The notes under the pieces: model-generated
What the model was told of the DNA's origin: nothing
The model's input: the letters and a program-made list of their open reading frames with translations, nothing else
Database searches by the model: none
Shown: piece by piece, positions 1-8,216 of the stretch
How positions within the stretch are numbered: the stretch's first letter is position 1
How the letters are laid out: every line of letters begins with the position of its first letter
NCBI RefSeq assembly: GCF_039548895.1
Contig: NZ_JBCLVG010000003.1
Strand: one strand, 5' to 3'
Source of the DNA: Orlajensenia stereocauli
GTDB lineage: Bacteria > Actinomycetota > Actinomycetes > Actinomycetales > Microbacteriaceae
Length of the DNA: 64,000 bases
Made by a program: the position numbers and the translations under genes

Positions 1-96
1 GAAACGCCCGGTCACATTCCGAACCCGGAAGCTAAGACTCTCAGCGCCGATGGTACTGCAGGGGAGACCCTGTGGGAGAGTAGGACACCGCCGGAC
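1..96 (+). rRNA. rrf: 5S ribosomal RNA, 3' part (truncated by window edge)
   Basis: The first 96 bases match the conserved 3' four fifths of bacterial 5S rRNA: ATTCCGAACCCGGAAGCTAAG, then CTCAGCGCCGATGGTACTGC and GTGGGAGAGTAGGACACCGC. The 5' end lies outside the window. A 5S gene normally closes the 16S-23S-5S operon, so the rest of an rrn operon should lie immediately upstream. The terminator that follows fits the end of that operon. Confidence 0.95.
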
Positions 97-107
97 TTAA
101 CTCAACG

Positions 108-137
108 AAAAGGCCACCCACCACCGGGTGGCCTTTT
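108..137 (+). terminator. Intrinsic terminator of the rRNA operon
   Basis: A 12-bp perfect stem (108-119 paired with 126-137) has a 6-nt loop. The arms begin with AAAA and end with TTTT, so the hairpin is followed directly by a short U-run. It lies 11 nt past the 5S end, as expected for a Rho-independent rRNA terminator. Confidence 0.9.
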
Positions 138-169
138 CGCATTTAACACCAATTCAACAGAGACCCCGC

Positions 170-203
170 GATAATGGCGAGGGCGGCGCGCCTGTTCGCG
201 CGC
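170..203 (+). promoter_or_regulatory. Possible promoter and GC-rich leader of the repeat protein gene
   Basis: GATAAT at 170-175 resembles a -10 box. It is followed by a GC-rich imperfect hairpin (about 184-205) and then AGAAGGA at 214-220, the ribosome binding site for the GTG at 228. No convincing -35 is visible. This is a weak call. Confidence 0.35.
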
Positions 204-227
204 CCTGCGCAAGAGAAGGACTTCCTC

Positions 228-2153
228 GTGAGCGACTATCCACCCAGAGACCGTGCGCCGAAGCGCGACGACGATCGGCCGGCACGTTCGGGCAGCTCCG
301 GAGGTTCCCGCGGGGACGGCGACAAGAAGCCCTGGGAGAAGCGCGACGGCGCGCCTCGCAGCGGCGGCGACCGCAAGCCGTACGACTCCGATCGTCCGCA
401 GCGCTCTGGTGCGGCATCCGGAGACCGCAAGCCCTGGGAGAAGCGCGATGGCGCACCCAGCGGTGACCGCAGGCCGTACAACTCCGAGCGGAAGCCGTAC
501 GACAACGATCGTCCGCAGCGATCGGGCGCGCCCTCGGGTGAGCGCAAGCCGTGGGAGAAGCGCGAGGGTGCGCCCAGCGCCGACCGGCGCCCGCCGCGCG
601 ATGGCGACCGCAAGCCGTACAACTCGGATCGGAAGCCCTACGGTTCCGATCGTCCGCAGCGATCGGGCGCGCCCTCGGGTGAGCGCAAGCCGTGGGAGAA
701 GCGCGAGGGTGCTCCCAGTGGCGACCGCCGTCCTCCCCGCGATGGCGACCGCAAGCCCTACAACTCGGAACGGAAGCCCTACGGCTCTGATCGTCCCCAG
801 CGCAGCGGTGGCGCCTCGGGCGACCGCAAGCCCTGGGAGAGGAACGACGACCGCGGCGGCTCGAAGCCGTGGGAGAAGCGTGACGGAGCACCCAGCGGAG
901 ACAGCCGAACCCCCTGGGCCGGTGACCGCAAGCCGCCGCGCGATGGGGACCGCAAGCCGTACAGCTCCGAGAGGAAGCCTTACAGCTCCGACCGTCCGCA
1001 GCGTTCCGGCGAGCCCTCCGGCAAGCCGTGGGAGAAGCGCGACGACCGAGGCGGGTCGTCCTCCGGCAAGCCGTGGGAGAAGAAGGACGACCGCGCGCCG
1101 AAGAAGCTCTGGACCCGCGACGGTGCTCCGGCCCGGGGCGACCGCGGTGCCTTCGAGGCCGAGGTCGAGCTGACCGAGGAGGAGAGGCGCGCCGAAGAGC
1201 TGCGCATGATCCGCCCGCGTCACGACGACCCGTGGGTGCCCGACGGCGTCGAGCCCGATGAGCTCGACCGCGTCGCCCGCAACGAGCTGAAGACCCTCAC
1301 CAAGGAGAACGCGGAGTGGGTGGCCAAGCACCTGGTGATGGCCGTCCGTCTCATCGAGGACGACCCCGAGCTCGCCCACCAGCACGTGATCTCGGCGTCG
1401 CGTCGCGCCGGCCGCATCGCGGTGGTGCGCGAGACCCTCGCGATCACCGCCTACGCCGTGGGCGACTACGCCCTCGCGCTCCGCGAGCTGCGTACCTTCC
1501 GTCGCATCTCGGGCAAGAACGACCAGCTGCCGCTGATGGTCGACAGCGAGCGTGGAGTCGGTCGCCCGGACCGCGCCCTCGAGCTCGGCCGATCCGTCGA
1601 CCGCTCGACCCTCGCCTCAGACGTGCAGGTCGCCCTGGCCATCGCCATGTCGGGTGCGCGTCTCGACCTCGGCCAGACCGACGAGGCCCTGGCCGAGCTC
1701 GAGATCACGCAGCTCGACCCGAACAAGGCCTTCTCCTACAGCCCCGGCCTGTTCGCGGCCTACGCCGACGTGCTGGAGGACCTCGGCCGCAACGAGGACT
1801 CGGCTGCCTGGCGCGAGCGCTCGGAGCGTGCCGCTGCAGCGATCACTGCCCGCGACGGTGGCGACGACGACTACGTCGAGGTGCTCGAGGAGGATCTCGA
1901 GTTCGATGACGTGGAGGAGGACGTCGACGGGGAGTACGCCGAGGACCGCGCGGCCGATGCCGCGATCGAGGCTGACGCCGAAGCCGAGGAGGAGGGCGAG
2001 GAGCTCGAGGCCGAGCTCGACGCCGACTTCGAGGAGGCCCTCGAGGCCGACGAGCCTGTCACCGACGACCCCGACGCCGACGAGCCTGTCGCCGACGAGG
2101 CGGACGCGATCGAGCCCGACGCCAGCGTGACCGATGCCGAGACGGAGAAGTAG
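228..2153 (+). CDS. Disordered KPWEKR-repeat protein with helical (TPR-like) C-terminal domain and acidic tail
   Basis: GTG at 228 is chosen because AGAAGGA lies 7 nt upstream; an ATG at 174 would have no such site. The 641-residue product has three zones. Residues 1 to about 305 are low complexity, rich in Arg, Lys, Asp, Gly and Pro, and built from recurring KPWEKR, RKPY and DRPQRSG modules. Residues about 327-545 form a compact alpha-helical region (starting MIRPRHDDPWVPDG) that reads like tetratricopeptide repeats. Residues 546-641 are almost all Glu, Asp and Ala. The helical part is, to my knowledge, conserved in actinobacteria, usually upstream of a HAD phosphatase as here, but it has no established function. 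The charge-split design suggests RNA or nucleoprotein binding or condensation, which is inference. Confidence 0.8.
   Translation: MSDYPPRDRAPKRDDDRPARSGSSGGSRGDGDKKPWEKRDGAPRSGGDRKPYDSDRPQRSGAASGDRKPWEKRDGAPSGDRRPYNSERKPYDNDRPQRSGAPSGERKPWEKREGAPSADRRPPRDGDRKPYNSDRKPYGSDRPQRSGAPSGERKPWEKREGAPSGDRRPPRDGDRKPYNSERKPYGSDRPQRSGGASGDRKPWERNDDRGGSKPWEKRDGAPSGDSRTPWAGDRKPPRDGDRKPYSSERKPYSSDRPQRSGEPSGKPWEKRDDRGGSSSGKPWEKKDDRAPKKLWTRDGAPARGDRGAFEAEVELTEEERRAEELRMIRPRHDDPWVPDGVEPDELDRVARNELKTLTKENAEWVAKHLVMAVRLIEDDPELAHQHVISASRRAGRIAVVRETLAITAYAVGDYALALRELRTFRRISGKNDQLPLMVDSERGVGRPDRALELGRSVDRSTLASDVQVALAIAMSGARLDLGQTDEALAELEITQLDPNKAFSYSPGLFAAYADVLEDLGRNEDSAAWRERSERAAAAITARDGGDDDYVEVLEEDLEFDDVEEDVDGEYAEDRAADAAIEADAEAEEEGEELEAELDADFEEALEADEPVTDDPDADEPVADEADAIEPDASVTDAETEK
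325..1085 (+). repeat. In-gene degenerate repeats encoding KPWEKR / RKPY modules
   Basis: Near-identical blocks such as AAGCCGTGGGAGAAGCGC recur many times between 325 and 1085, alternating with blocks encoding DRPQRSG and RRPPRDGDRKPY. The blocks at about 500-600 and 640-760 are close copies over more than 80 bases. Copy number is therefore likely to vary between strains by recombination. Confidence 0.85.
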
Positions 2154-2157
2154 CGGC

Positions 2158-3150
2158 GTGACACCTCTCGATGGTGTCGACGTCGTTCTCGCCGATCTCG
2201 ACGGAGTCGTCTACGCCGGTCCGCGGGCCATTCCGTTCGCTGTCGAGGCCCTCAACGCGGCATCCGCGCATGCCCGCATCGGCTACATCACCAACAACGC
2301 CTCGCGCACCGATGCCTCGGTGGCGACCCATCTCTCGGAGCTCGGCCTGAGTGTCGCGCCGAGCGATGTGGTGACGTCGCCGCAGGCAGCAGTGCGCCTG
2401 CTCGCCGGGCTCGTGCCCGCGGCATCCGTGATCCTCGTGATCGGCGGAGACGGTCTGGTGACCGAGGTCGAGAAGGCCGGCTTCACGGTGACGCGCTCGG
2501 CCGAGGACTCCCCCGCCGCCGTCATCCAGGGCTTCGCGCCCGAGCTGGGCTGGAAGCAGCTCGCCGAAGCGTCGTTCGCCTTGGCGGACTCCGGCGACGG
2601 CGGCATCCCGTGGGTGGCGACGAACACCGACTGGACGATCCCGCAGGAGCGCGGCATCGCACCGGGCAACGGCACGCTCGTGTCTGCTGTGCACACGGCG
2701 GTGGGGCGACTGCCGGTCGTGGCCGGCAAGCCCGAGGTGGCGATCTTCGACGAGGCTCGGCTGCGTTTCGAGGCGAGCGCCCCGCTGTTCATCGGGGACC
2801 GGCTCGACACCGACATCCTCGGGGCGAACCGGGCGGGCATGCCGTCGGCGCTCGTGCTCACCGGCATCGACAAGGCCAAGCAGGTGCTGGCCGCGGTTCC
2901 CGACCAGCGGCCGACGTTCATCCTCGATGACCTGAGGCAGCTGAGCCAGCCCTACCCGGAAGTCCAGGTGACGGATGCCGGAGCCAAGGTGACGGTGGGG
3001 AAGGCCGTCGTGCGGCTGAGGGGCGAGAACGTGGAGATCGTGAAGCGCGGCGACGCTCCGATAGACCTGCTGCGAGCGGCGTGCGCTCTCATCTGGGGGA
3101 CCGGCAAGCCGATCTACGCGCTGCGGGTGCCCGAGGAGCTGTACAGCTAG
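2158..3150 (+). CDS. HAD-superfamily (class IIA, NagD-like) phosphatase
   Basis: GTG at 2158 starts 4 nt after the previous stop, with GAGACGGAGAAG just upstream, so the two genes look co-transcribed. The 330-residue protein has the HAD nucleophile pair D13-x-D15 (LADLDGVVYAG), the motif II region ITNNAS, the lysine motif GKPEVAIFDEA, and the motif III/IV acidic segment FIGDRLDTDILGANRAGM near residue 212. That last block is typical of class IIA enzymes acting on p-nitrophenyl phosphate, glycolate-2-phosphate or glycerol phosphate. An extra segment of about 85 residues follows the HAD core. The natural substrate cannot be told from sequence. Confidence 0.85.
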   Translation: MTPLDGVDVVLADLDGVVYAGPRAIPFAVEALNAASAHARIGYITNNASRTDASVATHLSELGLSVAPSDVVTSPQAAVRLLAGLVPAASVILVIGGDGLVTEVEKAGFTVTRSAEDSPAAVIQGFAPELGWKQLAEASFALADSGDGGIPWVATNTDWTIPQERGIAPGNGTLVSAVHTAVGRLPVVAGKPEVAIFDEARLRFEASAPLFIGDRLDTDILGANRAGMPSALVLTGIDKAKQVLAAVPDQRPTFILDDLRQLSQPYPEVQVTDAGAKVTVGKAVVRLRGENVEIVKRGDAPIDLLRAACALIWGTGKPIYALRVPEELYS

Positions 3151-3153
3151 GCT

Positions 3154-3193
3154 GCGCTTCGCCCGCGGACTTCGTCCGGGCCTCAGCGAGCGG
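3154..3193. repeat. Dispersed stop-associated repeat, copy 1
   Basis: This 40-bp element runs from GCGCTTCG through GCGGACTTCGTCC to GGGCCTCAGCGAGCGG. It begins 4 nt after the HAD phosphatase stop. A degenerate second block (GCGGACTCCGTCCGG) follows to about 3225. Other copies are at 22449, 28682, 30086, 37013, 43063, 43405, 55045 and 61480. Confidence 0.75.
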
Positions 3194-3270
3194 AGTGGCG
3201 CGGACTCCGTCCGGCCCTCCGCGGGCGTACGAGTCCGTAGGCTGGATGCTTCGACCGATGGGAGGCATCC

Positions 3271-4554
3271 GTGCTCGACGGATTCGAATGGCACTCGTGG
3301 CTGGGCTTCGGCGTGGCCGTCGTGATCGCGGCGATCGCCGCACTGGTGATCACGGCGATCGCCCGACAGATCGCCCGCGCTGTCGGCCGACACAAGGAAT
3401 GGCCGCGCATCCTGCTGAAGCGCGCGCGCTGGCCGTTCCGCCTGTTGCTCTTCATCACCGGTCTCTGGATCGTGGTGGTCGCCACCCTCGATGAGAGCGA
3501 GGTGCGCGCAGCCTTCGAGCACCTGCTCCTCATCGCCATGATCGTGGTCGGCTCGTGGTTCGTCTGCGAACTCGCGCTGTTCGGCATGGATCTCAGCACC
3601 GCCCGCTACCGGATCGACGTCGCCGACAACAAGGTCGCCCGTCGGGTGCGCACGCAGATTGCCATCCTTCGCCGCCTGGTCGTCGTGGTGGCCGTGGTCG
3701 TCGCCATCGGCGGAGTGCTGCTGAGCTTCCCCGAGGTGCGTCTCGTGGGAGCGAGTCTGCTCGCGTCGGCCGGCCTGCTGAGCGTCGTGGCCGGTCTTGC
3801 TGCGCAGTCGACCCTCGCGAACCTGTTCGCCGGCATCCAGCTCGCCTTCAGTGAGGCGATCCGCGTCGACGATGTGGTGGTCGTCGAGGGCGAGTGGGGC
3901 AAGATCGGCGAGATCACGCTGAGCTACGTCGTGGTCAATCTCTGGGACGAGCGCAATCTCGTGCTGCCGTGCACCTACTTCACCACGCAGCCGTTCCAGA
4001 ACTGGACTCGCGAGGGCAGCGCCCTGCTCGGCTCGGTGGAGCTCGACCTGGACTGGCGCATCGCTCCCTCCCTCATGCGCGAGCAGCTCGCTGCGTCGCT
4101 CGAGCGCACAGAGCTCTGGGACCAGCGTGCCTCGGTGCTGCAGGTGACCGACGCCGTCGGCGGCTTCGTGCGCGTGCGCATCCTCGTGACGGCGGCCGAC
4201 GCCCCCACTCTCTTCGACCTGCGCTGCTACGTGCGCGAGGAAATGGTGGCGTGGGTGCAGACGCAGCACCCGACGTCGATCCCGCACCAGCGGGTGCTCG
4301 TCGATCCCGCCGCTGTCGACGCGACACCGGATGCCGCATCCGCTCGCCCCGAGAAGAAGTCGTCGCGCAGGCACGAGCCGGAGCCCGAGCCATTCGTCGA
4401 CGTGCCGTCTCCGCACACGGGCGAACAGTCGAACCTGTTCTCAGGCTCCCCAGAGGCTGAGGAACGCGCCAGCATGTTCACCTCGGCCATCCCGATCCAG
4501 ACCGGAGCGAGCGACCAGGAGGTCGAGGAGACCCTCGACCGCGACGGCGCCTGA
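3271..4554 (+). CDS. Mechanosensitive ion channel, MscS family
   Basis: The GTG start at 3271 has GGGAGG 5 nt upstream. The 427-residue protein has hydrophobic helices at about residues 8-30, 53-72, 80-100 and 130-150. The pore helix and first beta strand follow at about 155-200: Gly/Ala-rich LLSVVAGLAAQSTLANLFAG, then the conserved DDVVVVEGEWGKIGEI of the MscS beta domain. MscS channels sit in the inner membrane and release solutes on hypo-osmotic shock. Residues from about 350 are charged and probably disordered. The gene stands alone and faces the convergent ligase gene 24 nt away. Confidence 0.88.
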   Translation: MLDGFEWHSWLGFGVAVVIAAIAALVITAIARQIARAVGRHKEWPRILLKRARWPFRLLLFITGLWIVVVATLDESEVRAAFEHLLLIAMIVVGSWFVCELALFGMDLSTARYRIDVADNKVARRVRTQIAILRRLVVVVAVVVAIGGVLLSFPEVRLVGASLLASAGLLSVVAGLAAQSTLANLFAGIQLAFSEAIRVDDVVVVEGEWGKIGEITLSYVVVNLWDERNLVLPCTYFTTQPFQNWTREGSALLGSVELDLDWRIAPSLMREQLAASLERTELWDQRASVLQVTDAVGGFVRVRILVTAADAPTLFDLRCYVREEMVAWVQTQHPTSIPHQRVLVDPAAVDATPDAASARPEKKSSRRHEPEPEPFVDVPSPHTGEQSNLFSGSPEAEERASMFTSAIPIQTGASDQEVEETLDRDGA

Positions 4555-4578
4555 GCGCTCGTCGCGGTCGGCCGGTCG

Positions 4579-6180
4579 TCAGTCCTCCGAGGGGCGGGCG
4601 CGCAGGTCCTTGCGCAGGATCTTGCCGGCGCTCGACTTCGGGATGACGTCGATGAACTCCACCCGGCGCACCTTCTCGTAGGGCGCGACGTGGGCCGCGA
4701 CATGCTCCATGACACCGGCCTCGTCGAGGTCGGCATCGGGCTGGAGCACGACGAAGGCCTTCGGGATCTCCTGGCCGTCGTCGTCGAGCACGCCGATGAC
4801 AGCGGCGTCGGCGATGGCGGGGTGCCCGAGCAGCACGGCCTCGAGAACTGCCGGCGCCACCTGGTAGCCCTTGTACTTGATGAGCTCCTTCAGCCGGTCG
4901 ACGATGTAGTACACGCCGTCGGCAGTCACGGTGGCGATGTCGCCCGTGTGCAGCCAGCCGTCGCCGTCGAGGGTTCGGCCCGTTGCGTCGTCGTTGTTGA
5001 GGTAGCCGAGCATGACCTGCGGTCCGCGCACGAGGAGCTCGCCGGACGGGCTCTGGCCGTCGGCCGGCACGTCGACATCGGCGCCGCTCTCGACGTCGAC
5101 GATGCGAGCCTCGGTGTTGGGCAGCAGGATGCCGATGCTCGAGCGGTCGATCTCGTGGTGCTCGACCGGGATGGAATGCGACACCGGGCTGAGCTCCGTC
5201 ATGCCGTAACCCTGGCAGACGATGCAGTCGAGGCGCTGGGCGACGAGGTTGGCGAGCGAGCCGTCGAGGGGAGCCGCCCCCGAGAACACGACCTCGACGC
5301 TCGAGAGGTCGAACTGGTCGACCAGCGGATGCTTCGCCAGTGCCACGGCGATGGGCGGGGCGATGAAGATCCAGGTGACCTTGGTCTCGGAGACCACGCG
5401 CAGGAACTCGGGCAGGTCGAACTTGGGCATCGTGACGAGGGTGGCGCGCTCGCGGAGGGCGAAGTTGAGCAGCACGGTCATGCCGTAGATGTGGAAGAAC
5501 GGCAGCACGGCGAGCACCCGGTCGCCGGCGCCGAGGCCCCTGTCGCCGAGGCCGATGGAGCCGCTGGACTGCGCGATGTTCGCGATGAGGTTGCGATGGC
5601 TGAGCATGACGCCCTTGGGGTGCCCGGTGGTGCCTGAGGAGTAGGGCAGCACCGCGACGTGCGTGGCCGGGTCGAAGCTCACCGCTGGGGCCTGCTTCCC
5701 CTCGCCGAGCAGGTCGCGCAACGACGGGTGGCCCTCGGCGCCGTCGAGGACGATCAGGTGGTCGGCCGGGATTCCGCTCGCCTCGGCAGCGGCCTCGGCC
5801 TGGGGGAGCATGGGCGAGATGGTGAAGAGCCACTGGGCTCCGGCATCCGTCAGCTGGTTCGTGATCTCGCCCGGGGTGTAGAGAGAGTTGATCGTGGTGG
5901 CCGTGGCCCCAGCGCGCAGCACGCCGTGGAAGACAGTGGCGAACGCGGGGATGTTGGGGCAGAGGATGCCGACGACGTCACCGACGCCGACCCCGCGGGC
6001 GGCGAGGGCCCCGGCGAGCAGGGAGATCTGCCCGACCAGCTGGCGATAGGTGGTCTCGGCTCCGGAGGTGCCGTCGACGAGGGCGATCTCGTCGAGGTCG
6101 GCGGCCTCGAGCCCACCGAACAGGTACTCGAAGATGGACGTGTCGGGAATCTCGACGGGCGGGTGGGGGCTCAGTGCCAT
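4579..6180 (-). CDS. Acyl-/4-coumarate-CoA ligase-like AMP-forming enzyme
   Basis: The ATG at 6180 (MALSPHPP) has GGAGA 5 nt upstream; an upstream in-frame start adds 14 weak residues. The 533-residue protein has the ANL-superfamily signature set: YSSGTTGHPKGVMLSH near residue 178, QGYGMTELSP near 320, DGWLHTGDIA near 411, and the C-terminal SSAGKILRKDL catalytic lysine near 520. Enzymes of this family adenylate a carboxylic acid with ATP and transfer it to CoA. It resembles the plant-type 4-coumarate ligase subgroup more than long-chain fatty acid ligases, but the substrate is not determinable. It is monocistronic. Confidence 0.85.
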   Translation of the reverse strand: MALSPHPPVEIPDTSIFEYLFGGLEAADLDEIALVDGTSGAETTYRQLVGQISLLAGALAARGVGVGDVVGILCPNIPAFATVFHGVLRAGATATTINSLYTPGEITNQLTDAGAQWLFTISPMLPQAEAAAEASGIPADHLIVLDGAEGHPSLRDLLGEGKQAPAVSFDPATHVAVLPYSSGTTGHPKGVMLSHRNLIANIAQSSGSIGLGDRGLGAGDRVLAVLPFFHIYGMTVLLNFALRERATLVTMPKFDLPEFLRVVSETKVTWIFIAPPIAVALAKHPLVDQFDLSSVEVVFSGAAPLDGSLANLVAQRLDCIVCQGYGMTELSPVSHSIPVEHHEIDRSSIGILLPNTEARIVDVESGADVDVPADGQSPSGELLVRGPQVMLGYLNNDDATGRTLDGDGWLHTGDIATVTADGVYYIVDRLKELIKYKGYQVAPAVLEAVLLGHPAIADAAVIGVLDDDGQEIPKAFVVLQPDADLDEAGVMEHVAAHVAPYEKVRRVEFIDVIPKSSAGKILRKDLRARPSED

Positions 6181-6362
6181 GGGGTCTCCAGTGATCGACG
6201 TTGATCGGGAACTCGCGTGCACTCATCTTAGACACGGATGAACTCCAGACCGACCGTTCGGAATCCTGCTTCCTGCGCACCGGTGGAGGTTCTTCGGGCT
6301 CTCTGCGTCCTCCTCGGACTCGCGCAGGTCGGGTCGCCGCGGACGCCCTGACCGCGCGGCGG

Positions 6363-6368
6363 CATACT
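6363..6368 (+). promoter_or_regulatory. Leaderless-type -10 box (CATACT)
   Basis: CATACT ends 6 nt before the ATG at 6375, with no Shine-Dalgarno sequence between. This spacing puts the transcription start at or next to the start codon. Confidence 0.5.
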
Positions 6369-6374
6369 GGGCAG

Positions 6375-7298
6375 ATGGCAGCAGTCGATGAGACGGGTGC
6401 TCCGGAAGGTGCGCAGCCCAATTCCCAGCCAGGGCCTCGGCCGACTCAAGCGCGCGGTCGCATGCGAACCCGTGTCGAGGCGATCGCGGCGCAGTCGGTG
6501 GTCGGTCGCCTCGGCCTGCGCACGGCGGAGGCACTCGTGCAGGTCGAGCTCTTCGACCGCTCGATGACCCTCGCGGCGCAGGCGTTCACCTCCGTCGTTC
6601 CGATCATCATCGCCGCAGCGGCCCTTCAAGGCGGCGACGCGCAGCCCGTCGGGCAGAATCTCGCCACGCACCTCGGGCTGAGCCACTCGGCGAAGTCGGT
6701 GCTCGAGTCGGCCGTTCCGCCGGCGTCTGACGTGTTCAGCGCGCTCGGCTGGTTCGGCATCCTCGTGCTCATCGTCTCGGCCACAGCGCTGTCGCGCGCC
6801 CTGGAGCGCTTCTACATCAGGGTGTGGTCGGCGAGGAAGGCCGGACTTCGCTTCGCCTGGCGCTGGCTCGCGGCCGTCGCGGCCGTGGTGATCGGAGTGC
6901 TCCTGGTGCAATTCACCCGCTCGGTCATCGAACCGCGGAGCGGGTTCGGGGCGTTCGGCTTCGTGCTCGAGGTGGTCATCTGGGCAGCGGTCTGGCTCAT
7001 CACTCCGTGGGTCGTGCTGAATCGCACGGTCTCGTTCCGGATGCTGTTACCCGGCGCAGTGCTCGCCGGCATCGCGCTGGCGATCATGGGCCTGGTGGGA
7101 CGCGTCTACCTGCCGATCGCCCTGTCGGCGGCGGCCGCGCAGTTCGGCGTGCTCGGCATCACCTTCAGCTACATCGGCTGGCTGTTCGTGCTCATGTTCG
7201 TGCTGGTCGCGGCCACGACGATCGGGCAGGTTCTCGTCACAGACGACGGAGCGACCGGTCGCATCCTCCGAGGGGAGAAGCGGCCGATCGCTCCCTGA
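6375..7298 (+). CDS. YihY/BrkB-family integral membrane protein
   Basis: The ATG at 6375 (MAAVDETG) is preferred over the far upstream in-frame ATG because a -10-like box lies 6 nt before it and hydrophobic sequence starts well after it. The 307-residue protein has a polar N-terminus and about six membrane segments between residues 70 and 290, with the family-like PIIIAAAALQGG early segment and a C-terminal FSYIGWLFVLMFVLVAATTI helix. YihY/YhjD proteins are widespread, with no settled function; transport of lipids or of another small substrate has been proposed. It appears to be transcribed alone. Confidence 0.7.
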   Translation: MAAVDETGAPEGAQPNSQPGPRPTQARGRMRTRVEAIAAQSVVGRLGLRTAEALVQVELFDRSMTLAAQAFTSVVPIIIAAAALQGGDAQPVGQNLATHLGLSHSAKSVLESAVPPASDVFSALGWFGILVLIVSATALSRALERFYIRVWSARKAGLRFAWRWLAAVAAVVIGVLLVQFTRSVIEPRSGFGAFGFVLEVVIWAAVWLITPWVVLNRTVSFRMLLPGAVLAGIALAIMGLVGRVYLPIALSAAAAQFGVLGITFSYIGWLFVLMFVLVAATTIGQVLVTDDGATGRILRGEKRPIAP

Positions 7299-7337
7299 TC
7301 AGTCCGTGCCGACCCCGTCGGCGCCGGATGCCGCGGA

Positions 7338-7670
7338 TCAGATTCCGAGCAGCTTGGCCTTCGCCGCCGAGAACTCGGCGTCGCTGATGACGCCTGCGGT
7401 CTTGAGGGTCGCGAGCTTCTCGATCTGCGCCGTCAGGTCGTCGGCCGCAGGAGCCGGAGCTGCCGCAGGAGCTGCCGCGTACTGGGGCTGCTGAGCTTCG
7501 TACTCGGCCTGCTGTTGCTGCTGCTGGTAGGCGTCGGCATCCGCAGCCTGCTGGGCCCGCCCGGCCTGGCGTCGCTGCACGTTGCCGGACACGGCGGTGG
7601 CTGTTCCCGCGACGACCGCGGTGCGAGCCGCCATGCCGATCAGTCCGGGGCGTCCCATTCTTCCTCGCAT
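7338..7670 (-). CDS. SHOCT-domain protein (paralogue A)
   Basis: The ATG at 7670 has AAGGAG 7 nt upstream. The 110-residue protein begins with MRGRMGRPGLIGMAARTAVV, a short basic, glycine-rich helix shared with the paralogue at 10319. It continues with a Gln/Ala/Pro-rich linker (QQQQQQ) and ends in a SHOCT domain (about residues 76-110; GVISDAEFSAAKAKLLGI). SHOCT domains are short C-terminal helical hairpins thought to mediate oligomerisation. It lies 19 nt downstream of the DUF6325 gene on the same strand, so the pair is likely one operon. No function is known. Confidence 0.8.
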   Translation of the reverse strand: MRGRMGRPGLIGMAARTAVVAGTATAVSGNVQRRQAGRAQQAADADAYQQQQQQAEYEAQQPQYAAAPAAAPAPAADDLTAQIEKLATLKTAGVISDAEFSAAKAKLLGI

Positions 7671-7689
7671 GCCAGATCTCCTTCGTTGT

Positions 7690-8118
7690 TCAGTCGATTT
7701 CGGGAACGGTCGCGAGGATCTCGTCGACAACGGGGCCGGGAATGCGCACGCTGTCGAGCAGCACTCCGCCGTTGGCGAATATGGTGTCGCGGAGAGGCTT
7801 CAGCCAGGTGTGCTCGAAGACCAGGATGGCAGCAGAGGTGCCCGGTTCGAGTCCGGAGACGAGTTCCTCGACGTCCTGGTCGGACACCAGTCCGTCAACG
7901 CGGTCGAGCAGGTCGGCCAGCGCCGCTGCATCCTCGTCTCCGCCGGACTCGGCGAGCTCGGCGAGAGTCACCGATCCGTCCAGGTCCTTCTGGGCGACCA
8001 GGCCGTCGACGATGGTGACGACTCCCGACTCGACCAGCTTGCTCAGTTCGGGGAGGATCTTCCCCGTGAGTGGTTCTGTGAAGCCGATGACCACGATCTC
8101 GACAGGTCCTGATGCCAT
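7690..8118 (-). CDS. DUF6325-type protein (paralogue A)
   Basis: The ATG at 8118 begins MASGPVEIVVIGF; GAAAGGG lies about 6 nt upstream. The 142-residue acidic soluble protein has the pattern GPVEI-hydrophobic-GF, a middle acidic segment and a C-terminal SAAILVFEHTWLKPLRDTIF. This pattern recurs in the paralogue at 9862 as GTVALVLAVEHRWAFRLYEV. I assign it to the actinobacterial DUF6325 group from memory of that pattern. There are no catalytic motifs, no signal peptide and no membrane helix. It is followed directly by a SHOCT gene, the same order as in the second copy. Confidence 0.72.
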   Translation of the reverse strand: MASGPVEIVVIGFTEPLTGKILPELSKLVESGVVTIVDGLVAQKDLDGSVTLAELAESGGDEDAAALADLLDRVDGLVSDQDVEELVSGLEPGTSAAILVFEHTWLKPLRDTIFANGGVLLDSVRIPGPVVDEILATVPEID

Positions 8119-8180
8119 GAGGATGCCCTTTCGTTGATACTCATGGTCAGCGTATTGAGGGGCGATGGGGAACACAAGGA

Positions 8181-8196
8181 TCGCTTCTCGAAGCGA
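8181..8196 (-). terminator. Small hairpin downstream of the purS-purQ-DUF3817 unit
   Basis: TCGCTTC pairs perfectly with GAAGCGA around a 2-nt centre, 20 nt beyond the DUF3817 stop on the minus strand. There is no U-run, so its terminator role is uncertain. Confidence 0.35.
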
Positions 8197-8216
8197 GGAG
8201 GCGCGGTGCCCGTGAC

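Noticed and set aside
102..1385. Long minus-strand open frames over the repeat protein gene
   Set aside because: The repetitive VVRLPLGVVRLAV-type sequence is the mirror of the KPWEKR repeats. There is no start signal.
2059..4416. 785-residue minus-strand open frame over the HAD and MscS genes
   Set aside because: It spans two well-supported plus-strand genes and the gap between them. It shows no recognisable domain.
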